The position numbers were made by a program, and so were the translations under genes. Positions 1 through 9,217 of a stretch of 64,000 bases of DNA are shown one piece after another. The stretch lies in assembly GCA_020723965.1 (NCBI GenBank), contig DYHW01000003.1:158587-222586 (forward strand). The letters run 5' to 3'. A model generated the notes under the pieces. The model was not told the DNA's origin. It saw only the letters and a list, made by a program, of their open reading frames with translations, and made no database searches. Source of the stretch: Melioribacter sp. Its GTDB lineage: Bacteria; Bacteroidota; Ignavibacteria; Ignavibacteriales; Melioribacteraceae. Position 1 is the first letter of the stretch. Each line of letters starts with the position of its first letter.

Positions 1-310
1 TTTTCTGCCAATCAGAATATTCTGTTTCAGCAATAGATTTGCCACCTACATATCCTCCAATAGCGCTGAATAAATAATAAATGGCATTATCGCTCTTTCG
101 TACATTATAAAATGCGTTTTTAACATTTTCTTCAAGCGATAAATCTCTAACTGTCACCACATCATAAATCTTTTTCTGCGAGCTTATTTTGAAACCTTCT
201 CGAGCAAAGAAATAATAATTATCAAAATTCTTCTCTAAAAAATAATCGATCGCTACTCTGCCAAGCGCGCCAGAAGCTCCGAAGAGCAAAAATATCTTTT
301 CGTATTTCAT
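1..310 (-). CDS. SDR-family oxidoreductase, N-terminal part (cut by window edge)
   Basis: My translation from the ATG at 310 begins MKYEKIFLLFGASGALGR. It carries the Rossmann nucleotide-binding GxSGxxG turn of short-chain dehydrogenases about ten residues from the start. About 103 codons are visible without a stop, ending around a GGYVGGKSIAETEYSDW stretch. That resembles the region near strand 4 and helix 4 in dihydropteridine-reductase-like SDRs. The start overlaps the stop of the upstream secreted endonuclease-fold gene by ATGA, so the two are probably co-transcribed. The catalytic YxxxK lies outside the window, so substrate and activity cannot be judged. Confidence 0.75.
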   Translation of the reverse strand, partial: MKYEKIFLLFGASGALGRVAIDYFLEKNFDNYYFFAREGFKISSQKKIYDVVTVRDLSLEENVKNAFYNVRKSDNAIYYLFSAIGGYVGGKSIAETEYSDWQK

Positions 311-1338
311 TCGTTCGCTTTCAGAAAAAATTTTGCCCCAACGGGAAAATGATCGCTAAAACCGCCAATGTAATTATCTCCGGAAAAGGTTCGTATAGCG
401 CCCCCTTTTCTGTTCCCGTTCTCAAAAACCATAAAAGGCGGTTTAATTACTTCAAACGTGCCGCACTCGTGCTCAAGTTTTTCTCCATCAAGAAATGCAG
501 ATGAAATTATTATTTGATCTATCATATCAAATTTACCGCTAAACAAATAAGAACCTTTTCCCATTGCAAATTCCTTATATGCAAGATTTAATAAAACAGA
601 TTCCGAAATTGAATCGCACTCAAAATCTGATGTCTCCAAAACTTTTGCAATTGAATAATCACTCGGGTTATCGTTAAAATCGCCAAGAATAACAATATTG
701 GCGTTGTTTGAAGACTGTGTAAGTGAATCCAAACTTTTTTTCAATACGATCGCTGCGGCAATCCTATTCCCTTCAGACATTTTTTGTCCGCCTCTTCTCG
801 AAGGCCAGTGATTTGCATAGATATGAATTTTTTCATCGCTTTTTTTATGAATTAACACAACATGAAGAATATCACGCGTGGGGTATTTTGTTGGCAGTTC
901 AACTTTGAGAGCAGAAATTTTATCTATACTAAAAACATTTCTATCATATATTACAGCTACGTCAATTCCTCGCTGGTCGGGAGATTCACGATGAGCAACA
1001 ACATAATCTCTATCTTTTAATTTATAAATCAGTCTTTTAACCACGTTAATGTTTTCAACTTCCTGAAAAGCTAAAATGTCCGGTCCACTGCCATTATTCA
1101 TATAATTTATAACACGCGCAAGCTGATTCATTTTCTTCTCTAATTTTTCTTCATTCCATTCCTTCGGCGAGCTTTGTAAAAATTCTGAATCATCTTTAAG
1201 CGGATCATCTACTGTGTCGAAAAGATTCTCAATGTTCCAGCTTGCAATATAAAAGGGGTCTTTTTTAACGTTCTGCCCTTTAAGCAGCAGCGGCAAAACA
1301 AAAAAGAGAATGAAAAGTAAAAGCCGAAGCAGCCGCAT
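307..1338 (-). CDS. Secreted endonuclease/exonuclease/phosphatase-fold protein
   Basis: This 343-residue protein starts with a hydrophobic signal peptide (about residues 1-22, ending LLLKGQ), so it is exported. The EEP (DNase I-like) fold motifs appear in order: ASWNIENLFDT (about residue 32), FQEVEN with the metal-binding Glu (about 93), ANHWPSRRGG (about 175), GDFNDNPSD (about 218) and a C-terminal SDHFP (about 328). The Asn, Glu, Asp/Asn and Asp-His residues expected for Mg-dependent phosphodiester hydrolysis are therefore all present. Family members cut DNA, RNA or phospholipids, and I cannot tell which applies. It is divergent from polA and overlaps the downstream SDR gene by 4 bp. Confidence 0.85.
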   Translation of the reverse strand: MRLLRLLLFILFFVLPLLLKGQNVKKDPFYIASWNIENLFDTVDDPLKDDSEFLQSSPKEWNEEKLEKKMNQLARVINYMNNGSGPDILAFQEVENINVVKRLIYKLKDRDYVVAHRESPDQRGIDVAVIYDRNVFSIDKISALKVELPTKYPTRDILHVVLIHKKSDEKIHIYANHWPSRRGGQKMSEGNRIAAAIVLKKSLDSLTQSSNNANIVILGDFNDNPSDYSIAKVLETSDFECDSISESVLLNLAYKEFAMGKGSYLFSGKFDMIDQIIISSAFLDGEKLEHECGTFEVIKPPFMVFENGNRKGGAIRTFSGDNYIGGFSDHFPVGAKFFLKANE

Positions 1339-1426
1339 AAATTCTCCTTAATCTTATTATGGTTATTGTATGAATGAATCTTTATTTTCGATTGAAAATA
1401 TAATAAAAAAATGCCGGCAGAGAAAA

Positions 1427-4246
1427 ATGAACTTCGAAAAAAAACTATCTAGAAAATTTTTATTTATTGATGTAATGGCGCTTGCATATAAAGGTTATTA
1501 TGCGTTCATATCTCGACCATTGATAAGTTCATCAGGCGAACCAACATCAGCAGTTTTTGGTTTTGTTAGTCAATTTTTAAAAATTATAGAAGATACTAAA
1601 CCGGACTACCTTGCTGCGGCGTTCGATTCTAAAGAGAAAACTTTTAGACACGAGCGATATGAGAATTATAAATCATCTCGCCAAGCAATGCCAGAAGATA
1701 TGATACATCAAATCCAACGGATAAAAGAAATTATCGAAGCATTCAATATTCCAATTTACATTCTTCCAGGTTACGAAGCCGATGATCTGATCGGGACGGC
1801 TGTGAAAGAAGCCGCTCAAGAAGGTTTTGATTGTTATGCGGTTACACCCGACAAAGATTACATTCAACTTATTTCCGAAAAGATAAAAATTATAAAGCCG
1901 GGAAGGTCTGCAGATGAAATAGTTGTAATTGATGAAGCTAAAGTTCGTGAAGAGATGGGTATTGAGCCAAGCCAAATGATCGATTATTTGGCGTTAGTAG
2001 GTGATTCTTCAGATGACATTCCAGGCGTTGCGGGAATTGGTCCAAAAACAGCTTTATCTCTTATTCAAAAATTCAGATCACTCGAAAATATTTATAAAAA
2101 TTTAGATCAAATTGAGAAAGCAAGTATTGTTAATAAACTTACTGAAAACAGAGAGAATGCTTTTCTTTCCAAAGAACTCGCAACAATCAAACTCGATACA
2201 CCATTCCAGATGAATTTTGATGAAGCGCGCTTTCACAAACCGAATTTGGAAAAACTGCTGAATATTTTTGAGGAACTTGAATTCAAAAGTTTCACCGTCA
2301 AACTTAGAAAACTGTTTGTCGATCAGGAAATTGAAAGTCCCATAGTAAATCAAGAAGAATCGATCAAGAAAGAAATTGACGCAGAAAATAGAACTGAAAA
2401 TGTCAGAGTGTTCAACAAAAGCAAAGTAAAATACAAACTCATAATGTCTTTCAAAGAAGCAAAAGAACTTGCGCAGAAACTTTCCGAATGTGAGCTGTTT
2501 GTTTTTGATACTGAAACCGACGGACTTGACACTTTGAGTGTGAATCTTGCCGGATGCTCTTTTGCAATGAAACCCAATGAAGCATTTTTTGTGGCAACAA
2601 ATCCTTCCGCGGAAGTTTCTTCACTTTTTTCGTCCGACTTATCCGATCGCATTCCGGTTGATGATTTTGTAAAATTATTCAAACCTGTTTTTGAAAATGA
2701 GAAGATCAAAAAAATCTGCCAAAATGGTAAATATGACATCGGCGTTTTACATAATTACGGAATCGACTTGAAGAATTTTTATTTCGATACAATGCTTGCA
2801 AGTTATGTAATCGATCCAGACCAGAAACATAATATGGATGATCTTTCTGAAAAATATTTGAAATACCGCCCGATTCCTCTGCTTGATCTGATTGGTTCTA
2901 AAAGAACACCTGAGAAAATTTTTGAAATTGACCCAGAACGTCTTTCCGATTATTCATGTGAAGATGCAGATATTACATTCCGTTTATATGAAATATTGAA
3001 AGAGGAATTAAAAAAAGAGAAACTCGAAAAAATAGCTTACGAGATAGAATTTCCTCTTGTACCTGTGCTTGAGGATATGGAAAGAACCGGAATTAAGATT
3101 GACATAAATAGTTTGAACGCTTTCAGCAAGGGCCTGCAGATTCTGCTTGAGAATTACACTAATGATATTTATAAACTTGCCGGCGAAGTATTTAATATAA
3201 ACTCCACTCAACAGCTGCAAAAAATTCTGTTTGAAAAATTACAACTGCCTCAAACAAAAAAAACTAAAACTGGTTTTTCTACAGACGCCAAATCACTTGA
3301 AACGCTTGAAAGTTCACATCCGATAATTGAAATCATTTCTAATTACAGACAAGTTTCAAAATTGAAATCGACTTACACAGACTCTCTGCCAAGCTTGATT
3401 CATCCGAGTACCGGAAGAATTCACACATCTTACAATCAAGCGGCAGTATCCACAGGCAGACTTTCAAGCAATAATCCGAATCTTCAAAATATTCCAATCC
3501 GTTCCGAGCTTGGAAAGGAAATCCGCAAAGCGTTTGTGCCGCGCGATAAGAATTATCTTATTCTATCTGCCGATTACAGCCAGATTGAATTGAGAATCAT
3601 GACAAGCATTAGCGGCGATGAAAATTTAACAAAAGCATTTATAGATGGAGAAGATATTCACAGAAGAACTGCAGCACTTATTTTCGAAATTGATCCGAAA
3701 GATGTTACACTGGAAATGCGCAGAAAAGCAAAGGAAGTAAATTTTGGAATTCTCTACGGGCTTGGTCCGTTTGGTTTGAAATCACGTCTAAGTATTTCTC
3801 AGCAGGAAGCAAAAAAAATTATTGATGATTATTTCTCCTCTTTCAAAAATGTAAAGAAGTTCATGGAAGATTCTGTGAAGAGCGCGCAGAAAAAAGGTTA
3901 CGCTGAAACTCTTTACGGCAGAAAAAGATTTTTACGGAATATAAACAGCCAAAACAACGTTGTTCAACAGTTCGAAGCGCGCGTCGCTGTTAACATGCCA
4001 ATTCAAGGAACAGCCGCAGACATGATAAAGTTAGCAATGATAAATATTCATAGCACTTTAGAAAAAAGAAAAGCAAAAACAAAAATGCTGCTTCAAGTGC
4101 ACGATGAATTGGTTTTTGATGCGCACAAAGATGAGATTGATGAACTAAGACCGCTCATAAAACAATTGATGGAAAAAGCTTTGCCGCTGAATGTTCCAGT
4201 TGAAGTTGATACAGGAGTTGGCGAAAATTGGCTTGATGCACACTAA
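1427..4246 (+). CDS. polA: DNA polymerase I
   Basis: The protein has three domains. The N-terminal 5'-3' nuclease has KFLFIDVMALAYKGY, GYEADDLIGT, TPDKDY and GDSSDDIPGVAGIGPKTA. The central 3'-5' exonuclease has FVFDTETDG (about codon 380 from 1370), NGKYDIG and YSCEDAD, so the DEDDy residues look intact and proofreading is expected. The polymerase has motif A SADYSQIELR, motif B RRKAKEVNFGILYG and motif C QVHDELVFD. The frame is open from an ATG at 1370, but the first 19 residues have no counterpart in the family and lack a ribosome site. The ATG at 1427 places the conserved start normally and is preferred. It ends 11 bp from convergent mobA. Confidence 0.97.
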   Translation: MNFEKKLSRKFLFIDVMALAYKGYYAFISRPLISSSGEPTSAVFGFVSQFLKIIEDTKPDYLAAAFDSKEKTFRHERYENYKSSRQAMPEDMIHQIQRIKEIIEAFNIPIYILPGYEADDLIGTAVKEAAQEGFDCYAVTPDKDYIQLISEKIKIIKPGRSADEIVVIDEAKVREEMGIEPSQMIDYLALVGDSSDDIPGVAGIGPKTALSLIQKFRSLENIYKNLDQIEKASIVNKLTENRENAFLSKELATIKLDTPFQMNFDEARFHKPNLEKLLNIFEELEFKSFTVKLRKLFVDQEIESPIVNQEESIKKEIDAENRTENVRVFNKSKVKYKLIMSFKEAKELAQKLSECELFVFDTETDGLDTLSVNLAGCSFAMKPNEAFFVATNPSAEVSSLFSSDLSDRIPVDDFVKLFKPVFENEKIKKICQNGKYDIGVLHNYGIDLKNFYFDTMLASYVIDPDQKHNMDDLSEKYLKYRPIPLLDLIGSKRTPEKIFEIDPERLSDYSCEDADITFRLYEILKEELKKEKLEKIAYEIEFPLVPVLEDMERTGIKIDINSLNAFSKGLQILLENYTNDIYKLAGEVFNINSTQQLQKILFEKLQLPQTKKTKTGFSTDAKSLETLESSHPIIEIISNYRQVSKLKSTYTDSLPSLIHPSTGRIHTSYNQAAVSTGRLSSNNPNLQNIPIRSELGKEIRKAFVPRDKNYLILSADYSQIELRIMTSISGDENLTKAFIDGEDIHRRTAALIFEIDPKDVTLEMRRKAKEVNFGILYGLGPFGLKSRLSISQQEAKKIIDDYFSSFKNVKKFMEDSVKSAQKKGYAETLYGRKRFLRNINSQNNVVQQFEARVAVNMPIQGTAADMIKLAMINIHSTLEKRKAKTKMLLQVHDELVFDAHKDEIDELRPLIKQLMEKALPLNVPVEVDTGVGENWLDAH

Positions 4247-4257
4247 AAATTTTATCA

Positions 4258-4878
4258 TCATAATTTTTGTTTTATCGCTTCATATTCATCGGGGCGGTTC
4301 ATGTTAAAAAAAGTTTCCGGTTTGTAATATGCATATTCTTTTTCTACATCAATAATTTCAGCGTTTGCTGTTTCGACCAATTTTAAGACGCTGCATTTGC
4401 GTTTCTTCTGTTCGGAATTTCTGATTTCCATTTCACTTTGCGAAATAATTTTTTCAATCTCATTCAAAAGACTTTTAGAATACACTCCGCAAAGCTGTTG
4501 AACATATCCGTCTGCTTTCGCAATAGTGATCGGTCTATCGGTTATGTATTCTAGCAGATATTCGATTACATCGATTGTCATTAAAGGAATATCACAAGAG
4601 ATGATAAAATTCTTTTCTGTTTTTGAATGGAACAAACCGGAATGAATTCCTCCTATAGGACCAACGCCAGTATGTATATCTTCAAACTTTTCTAAATCTA
4701 AAAAACTATACTCATCAAAATTATTTGTACTAAGAACAACACGGCTGAACAATTGCTTCATCAAGTTTACAATTCTTTCAATTACTGTTTGACCGCCTAG
4801 TTTGAGAAGAGATTTGTTTGTGCCCATCCGTGTGCTTTTACCGCCGGAAAGAATTATGCCGGTTATATCATTATACAT
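4258..4878 (-). CDS. mobA: Molybdenum cofactor guanylyltransferase
   Basis: This 206-residue nucleotidyltransferase transfers GMP to Mo-molybdopterin to make the MGD form used by DMSO-reductase-family enzymes. The signature GIILSGGKSTRMGTNKSLL lies at residues about 7-25, with the glycine-rich loop and Lys for GTP. SCDIPLM near residue 95 matches the metal-binding Asp region. The start overlaps moeA by 16 bp, placing it last in the Moco operon. Its presence implies that at least one bis-MGD or MGD enzyme exists elsewhere in the genome, since none is intact in this window. Confidence 0.93.
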   Translation of the reverse strand: MYNDITGIILSGGKSTRMGTNKSLLKLGGQTVIERIVNLMKQLFSRVVLSTNNFDEYSFLDLEKFEDIHTGVGPIGGIHSGLFHSKTEKNFIISCDIPLMTIDVIEYLLEYITDRPITIAKADGYVQQLCGVYSKSLLNEIEKIISQSEMEIRNSEQKKRKCSVLKLVETANAEIIDVEKEYAYYKPETFFNMNRPDEYEAIKQKL

Positions 4879-6071
4879 TCTACAATTTCTCCAACAGTTA
4901 AATGATTTTTCCCTTCTTCAAAAATTATGAGGCAATTTGCTTTACTCATTCCTACCATATTTCCACTTGATTGTGAACAGACAGATGATACAGTATATTG
5001 ATTTGACGCATCATTCATTTTGAGCGACCCTCTAATAAAATGACGCTTGTTGTCTTCCTTATTAAGTTCTGAGATTAATCTTGCTTTAACTTTTTGTTCA
5101 TCAATTCCGTAAAGTTTCTTCATATTGTTCTGAACAAAAAATATGAAATTGACAAATGATGAAACGGGATTACCAGGAAGCCCGAAAACAAATTTCGTTT
5201 TATTTTCTTTTTGATAAACTCCAAAGACAATCGGCTTACCAGGTTTGATATTGGCTTTCCAGAATTTTATTTCGACTCCAAGTTCTTGAATAATTTCTTT
5301 TACATAATCGAATTTTCCAACAGAGACGCCGCCAGTTGTCAATAAGATATCAATATCACTGTTCAATGCTGACTCAATTCTATTCTTTATTCCACATTTG
5401 CTATCTTTCACAAAACCAAAGTTAATAGGTATCATATTCTGCTGCTTAATCATAGCAAGAAGAGTGTAATGATTGGTCGCCCGTATTTTATCATTCTCAG
5501 GAAAAGTGTCAATATCCACTAACTCATCGCCTGTTGCCAATACTCCAATCATTAGCTGCTTATAAACTTTTATTTTGTTTTGACCGCAAGCCGCTAATAG
5601 TGAAATGTGCTGCGGAAGGATGCGGGTTCCTTTCTGTACTGCTAATTCATTTACCAAAATATCTTCTCCCTTTTTTCTTACATTTTGACCAAACTTAAAT
5701 TTTGCATTATCAATAAACTTAACAAATCCATTTTCAACTGTTACATCTTCGATTGGTATAATTGTATTGCAAGAAGAAGGAATTTTACTTCCGGTCATTA
5801 TCAATACTGCGGAATTATCATCAAGATCAATCTCATTATAATTTCCGGCAGTTATTTCTCCAATTATCTTCCACTCTGATATTACCGGATTATATTTAAC
5901 AGCATAACCATCAACGGTGGAATTATTAAACTGGGGCAGATTGAGATCAGCGAATATATCATCCGATAAAACTCTATTTAATGAATCTAATAAATCAACT
6001 TCTTCTTTGGTAAGATTTATATTCCGAAATTCATTTTCAATTATTTCATTTGCTTCATCATAATTAAGCAT
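4863..6071 (-). CDS. moeA: Molybdopterin molybdenumtransferase
   Basis: At 402 residues this is the usual length for MoeA, which inserts molybdate into adenylylated molybdopterin. Visible motifs are LPQFNNSTVDGYAV (domain I substrate region), TGDELV, LLTTGGVSVGKFDYVK and FGLPGNPVSSFVNF, which form the MPT-binding domain III. The start ATG at 6071 begins MLNYDEANEII, typical of the family. It lies 39 bp downstream of the MOSC gene and overlaps mobA. No separate mogA or moaB-type adenylyltransferase is seen in this operon. Confidence 0.95.
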   Translation of the reverse strand: MLNYDEANEIIENEFRNINLTKEEVDLLDSLNRVLSDDIFADLNLPQFNNSTVDGYAVKYNPVISEWKIIGEITAGNYNEIDLDDNSAVLIMTGSKIPSSCNTIIPIEDVTVENGFVKFIDNAKFKFGQNVRKKGEDILVNELAVQKGTRILPQHISLLAACGQNKIKVYKQLMIGVLATGDELVDIDTFPENDKIRATNHYTLLAMIKQQNMIPINFGFVKDSKCGIKNRIESALNSDIDILLTTGGVSVGKFDYVKEIIQELGVEIKFWKANIKPGKPIVFGVYQKENKTKFVFGLPGNPVSSFVNFIFFVQNNMKKLYGIDEQKVKARLISELNKEDNKRHFIRGSLKMNDASNQYTVSSVCSQSSGNMVGMSKANCLIIFEEGKNHLTVGEIVECIMI

Positions 6072-6110
6072 AACTTCCTTTGATCTGTTTAATGAGAAAT
6101 AATGAAAGCG

Positions 6111-6626
6111 CTAAGTTTCAAAAAGATTGTCTAGAACAAGAACTTCATCTCCAACAAAAATTTCACCCGATTTAAGTACTATTGCAAATATACCTTCACG
6201 CGGCATTACACAATCGCCAACCTTATAAAATATAGCGCACTTAGAATGACATTCCTTTCCAATTTGTGTTATTTCAAGTTCCGTTTCTGCGCCTATCTTT
6301 ATTTTAGAACCAATTTGCAAATTAGACATATCAATAAATTCGGTTGTAATATTTTCTGCAAAAGCACCTGGTCTTAATGATGACAAACCTTTCTCACGCA
6401 TTTTATCAATGCTTTCTAAAGCAAGAAAACTAACTTGACGATGCCAGTTGCCTGCGTGCACATCCCCTTCAATTCCAAAATCTTCAATCAATTTTGCGCT
6501 CTGAATATTTATTTTGGGAATTCCTTTTACCCTGCTTATTGAGATTGCAGCAACTTTCCCTTTCCTATTTGAAGAAGAATTCTTTAAACAAAGATTTTCA
6601 ATTTTATCTTCTACTAAAGTCCCCAC
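6111..6626 (-). CDS. MOSC domain protein
   Basis: This 171-residue protein is essentially one MOSC domain: GDVHAGNWHRQVSFLA, LRPGAFAENITTE and the Cys-containing stretch IGKECHSKCAIFYKVGDC followed by MPREGIFA. MOSC proteins are related to the C-terminus of Moco sulfurase and bind or deliver sulfurated Moco. Single-domain forms such as this are often encoded with moa genes. Its start overlaps the 3' end of moaC by 23 bp, so translation is probably coupled. The exact reaction is not known from sequence. The conserved cysteines fit a Moco- or persulfide-handling role. Confidence 0.87.
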   Translation of the reverse strand: MGTLVEDKIENLCLKNSSSNRKGKVAAISISRVKGIPKINIQSAKLIEDFGIEGDVHAGNWHRQVSFLALESIDKMREKGLSSLRPGAFAENITTEFIDMSNLQIGSKIKIGAETELEITQIGKECHSKCAIFYKVGDCVMPREGIFAIVLKSGEIFVGDEVLVLDNLFET

Positions 6627-7083
6627 TTTTCCCTCTTGTTTTAGATAACAGTTTGATTTCCCTTATTATTATTTTTTTATCAAGCGCTTTGCACATATCA
6701 TATACAGTTAAAGCCGCAACTGAAACTGCAGTTAATGCTTCCATTTCAATTCCAGTAACTGAGTTAGTTTTTGCGAAGGACTTTATCTCAACTGAAATAT
6801 TCTTTTTGTTCAATTTTAGTTCTATATCAACCTTAGATATAAAAATATTATGGCAAAGTGGAATTAACTCCGATGTTTTTTTTGCCGCTTGAATGCCCGC
6901 AAGTTTTGCAACTGTGAGCACATCACCTTTTGAAATTTCATTTTTTTTGATTGTATCAAAAACTTCTTTTGATACTTTAACTTCGGCGAAAGCTTCGGCT
7001 ATACGCAATGTTTCTTTCTTTTCAGAAACATCAACCATTGTTGCTTTGCCTTTGTTGTTAATGTGCGACAATTTCTTTTTCAT
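6604..7083 (-). CDS. moaC: Cyclic pyranopterin monophosphate synthase
   Basis: This 159-residue protein acts with MoaA to convert GTP to cyclic pyranopterin monophosphate. Family motifs visible are KATMVDVS near the N-terminus, GIQAAKKTSELIPLCHNI (active-site region) and VTGIEMEALTAVSVAAL followed by YDMCKA. Length and motif order match MoaC. The ATG overlaps the moaA stop by ATGA at 7080-7083, and the 3' end overlaps the MOSC gene. Confidence 0.97.
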   Translation of the reverse strand: MKKKLSHINNKGKATMVDVSEKKETLRIAEAFAEVKVSKEVFDTIKKNEISKGDVLTVAKLAGIQAAKKTSELIPLCHNIFISKVDIELKLNKKNISVEIKSFAKTNSVTGIEMEALTAVSVAALTVYDMCKALDKKIIIREIKLLSKTRGKSGDFSRR

Positions 7084-8081
7084 CCGCCAATACTCATCAT
7101 AATGTTGTGATTTAATTTTGCCAATTCATCCGTGCTTGGATGTTTGAACCATTTATTCTGCAATGAATTTGAAATCATCTCTGCAATTAATTCATCGCCG
7201 AATGAATAATCCGCCAGCATTGATTTCAAGTTGATTTCTTCTGATTGAGCAAAGAGACAATTTTTAATTTTTCCCGATGAAGTAATTCTTAAACGATTAC
7301 AACTATAACAAAAATGATTTGATATAGAACTAATGAAACTAACTTTTAGATTTGTTCCATCAACCAAAAAATCTTTTGCAACATTACCATCACTTTCTAT
7401 TTCTTTAAGATGATATTTCGTTTCAATGATTGATTTCATTTCTCCCCACGAAATAAACTTCGCATCATCCCAGCCATTACCACTGAAAGGCATATATTCA
7501 ATGAAACGGATGTTAAGATTTGTATTGTGAAATTGATCAATAAAATGAATTAGCTCGTCATCATTTATATTTTTGATGATTACCGCATTCAACTTTACTT
7601 TATCAAAATCAAATTTCAATGCCTTATTGATCGAACGAAGTGTTGTATCAAACAAATCTTTTCCGGCGATGGCTATAAATTTATTTCGCTGCAGAGAATC
7701 AAGACTTATGTTTAATCGGTTCATGCCAAAGGAATGAAGCGATTCAATTTTATCTTCAAGTAGAGTTCCGTTAGTTGTAATTCCAATTTCAAAATGATTG
7801 GATTTTTTAATTTCATGAACTTGTTCAAAAAAAGAAAGAATATTTTTACGAACTAACGGTTCGCCGCCGGTGAACCGTATTTTATTAACTGAAAAATATT
7901 TTACGAAAATATGTATCAACCGAGTCAGCTCTTCATAGGTTAAAATATTTTTATGTTGAAATTTCTCGATTTGATTTTGAGAAGGAATGCAATAAAGACA
8001 TTGCAAATTGCATTTATCCGTTAATGATATTCTGAGATAATCATGAACTCTTCTGAATTTGTCTGTTAGTTTATTCATCAC
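7080..8081 (-). CDS. moaA: GTP 3',8-cyclase (radical SAM)
   Basis: This 333-residue radical SAM enzyme performs the first step of Moco synthesis. The N-terminal cluster motif CNLQCLYC gives Cys24, Cys28 and Cys31. The C-terminal substrate-binding cluster is FCYSCNRLR plus a third Cys, at about 258, 261 and 275. RFTGGEPLVR is the SAM GGE motif, and the protein ends in the diagnostic Gly-Gly pair. It begins 2 bp after the chrA-like gene ends and overlaps moaC, so it is early in the operon. Confidence 0.98.
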   Translation of the reverse strand: MMNKLTDKFRRVHDYLRISLTDKCNLQCLYCIPSQNQIEKFQHKNILTYEELTRLIHIFVKYFSVNKIRFTGGEPLVRKNILSFFEQVHEIKKSNHFEIGITTNGTLLEDKIESLHSFGMNRLNISLDSLQRNKFIAIAGKDLFDTTLRSINKALKFDFDKVKLNAVIIKNINDDELIHFIDQFHNTNLNIRFIEYMPFSGNGWDDAKFISWGEMKSIIETKYHLKEIESDGNVAKDFLVDGTNLKVSFISSISNHFCYSCNRLRITSSGKIKNCLFAQSEEINLKSMLADYSFGDELIAEMISNSLQNKWFKHPSTDELAKLNHNIMMSIGG

Positions 8082-8083
8082 AA

Positions 8084-8608
8084 TTATAAAATCAAAAGTG
8101 CAAGAATAGCGGCTAAAGGAATTACAACAAAGGGACTTGCCTTGAAAGCAAGAACAAGAAAAAGACCCAATAGAACAAATATCACATTGCGGTAGTCTGA
8201 ATAGTTACTTAAAAAATATTGAGTCATTATTGCTATTATCATTCCAACAATTACGAACTTAATTCCATCGAACGCCTTGCTTACAAGAGGATGCGCTTGG
8301 TATTTGTGATACAAAAATACAGCAATAATAATTGATGCCATTGGCACAAGCATATTTCCGAGGTTAGCCGCTATTACGCCCGGCACGCCGGCAATTTTAT
8401 ATCCTGTATAAGTAGCAAACTTTATTGAAATAGCCCCTGGAAAAATTTGAACAAGCCCAAGTATTTTTAGAAATTCATCCGGCAAAAGCCAATTATAATT
8501 TTTTACTACTTGGTTTTCAATTACAGGGATAAGTGAATATGCGCCTCCAAAGGAAAAAGAACCTACTTTTAAGAAAGCAATAAATAAATCAAATAATTGC
8601 CACATCAT
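8084..8608 (-). CDS. ChrA-type (CHR) transporter, single half-size domain
   Basis: This 174-residue membrane protein carries the CHR domain signature: FLKVGSFSFGGAYSLIP, QIFPGAISIKFATYTGYK and PGVIAANLGNMLVPM, followed by several hydrophobic segments. Short CHR proteins normally work as pairs of homologous halves, but no second half is present here. It has a strong ribosome site (GGAG 5-8 bp before the ATG) and opens the Moco operon. Chromate export is the family label. Given its neighbours, transport of another oxyanion is a possible alternative, but that is only inference from position. Confidence 0.82.
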   Translation of the reverse strand: MMWQLFDLFIAFLKVGSFSFGGAYSLIPVIENQVVKNYNWLLPDEFLKILGLVQIFPGAISIKFATYTGYKIAGVPGVIAANLGNMLVPMASIIIAVFLYHKYQAHPLVSKAFDGIKFVIVGMIIAIMTQYFLSNYSDYRNVIFVLLGLFLVLAFKASPFVVIPLAAILALLIL

Positions 8609-8887
8609 TTTTTCTCCTCAAAAACATTGTCAATACAGCTTAAAGCCGCCATCGAAGATAATCCTAAACTTCTCCCCTTTTATCGGGATATGTTTAATAA
8701 ATTCAGAGCATCCAACTCGGAGACAAAATTAAAAGAAGTACAATAAACTTACTAAACTTTTTCTAACTTTATTTTTGTGTTACAGAAAACAACACTTGCA
8801 CCAATCGAATCGTATAATGAAGTGTTTGGCATATTATCATCTAATCTTATTGCCGCATTTAAATGAAAAGCGGAAGCTCTTTTTGGA
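8609..8887. other. Intergenic decayed region with no intact gene
   Basis: No intact gene is seen between the chrA-like start and the Fe-S relic. On the plus strand, roughly 8627-8746, there is a start-less open frame reading SIQLKAAIEDNPKLLPFY and then RDMFNKFR, ending in TAA at 8744-8746. It looks like a protein tail, but has no upstream part. On the minus strand a frame at 8752-8985 reads ADPKRASAFHLNAAIRLDDN in a different phase from the Fe-S relic. Both are probably eroded coding sequence. Confidence 0.4.
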
Positions 8888-9160
8888 TCAGCCTGGATTC
8901 TTTTCTGCAATACAGGCAACAGAACAGCTATTGCAGACAATACATTTACGAGTATCAACAACCATTGCTCATTTGCGGTCTGCAATAGATTTTTGTAAAA
9001 CTGTTTTTAGATTGCTTAACATCACGGTTGTTTCATTCAAATTAATGATGGAAGAATTCATTGCTGAGACTTCTTTAGAGTCGATCTAAATTGGAAGAAC
9101 AGTCACAGCGGCAACAGTACTGGCAGTTGTTCAGCCAGACTTCTTGAAGATGACCGGCGC
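8888..9160 (-). pseudogene. Relic of a 4Fe-4S electron-transfer subunit (DmsB/FdnH/NrfC-like)
   Basis: One continuous minus-strand frame, broken by stops, reads PVIFKKSG-stop-TTASTVAAVTVLP, resembling a signal peptide. It continues through ADRK-stop-AMVVDTRKCIVCNSCSVACIAE. The CxxCxxCxxxC spacing preceded by AMVVDTRK is the hallmark of the first cluster in ferredoxin-like subunits of molybdopterin oxidoreductases. In-frame stops are TGA 9131-9133, TAG 9086-9088, TGA 8969-8971 and TGA 8888-8890. The TGA before AMVVD sits where a Trp is common in the family, suggesting TGG to TGA. The rest of the protein is gone. It lies beside the Moco operon. Confidence 0.7.
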
Positions 9161-9217
9161 TAAAGTTTAGAACTAAATTTATCAGACATACTTGAACTCC
9201 AAATTAAATTTAAGTTG

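Noticed and set aside
8609..8760. Moco riboswitch upstream of the Moco operon
   Set aside because: No conserved Moco-riboswitch stem pattern was recognisable by eye in the leader before the chrA-like start.
8752..9089. Open frames on both strands overlapping the Fe-S relic
   Set aside because: They have no ribosome site, odd composition and overlap the recognisable (broken) 4Fe-4S frame; the coding signal belongs to the relic.
8888..9160. TGA recoded as Trp or Sec, making the Fe-S gene functional
   Set aside because: There is also an in-frame TAG, no SECIS-like hairpin was seen, and all other genes in the window use TGA as a stop. Decay is the simpler reading.
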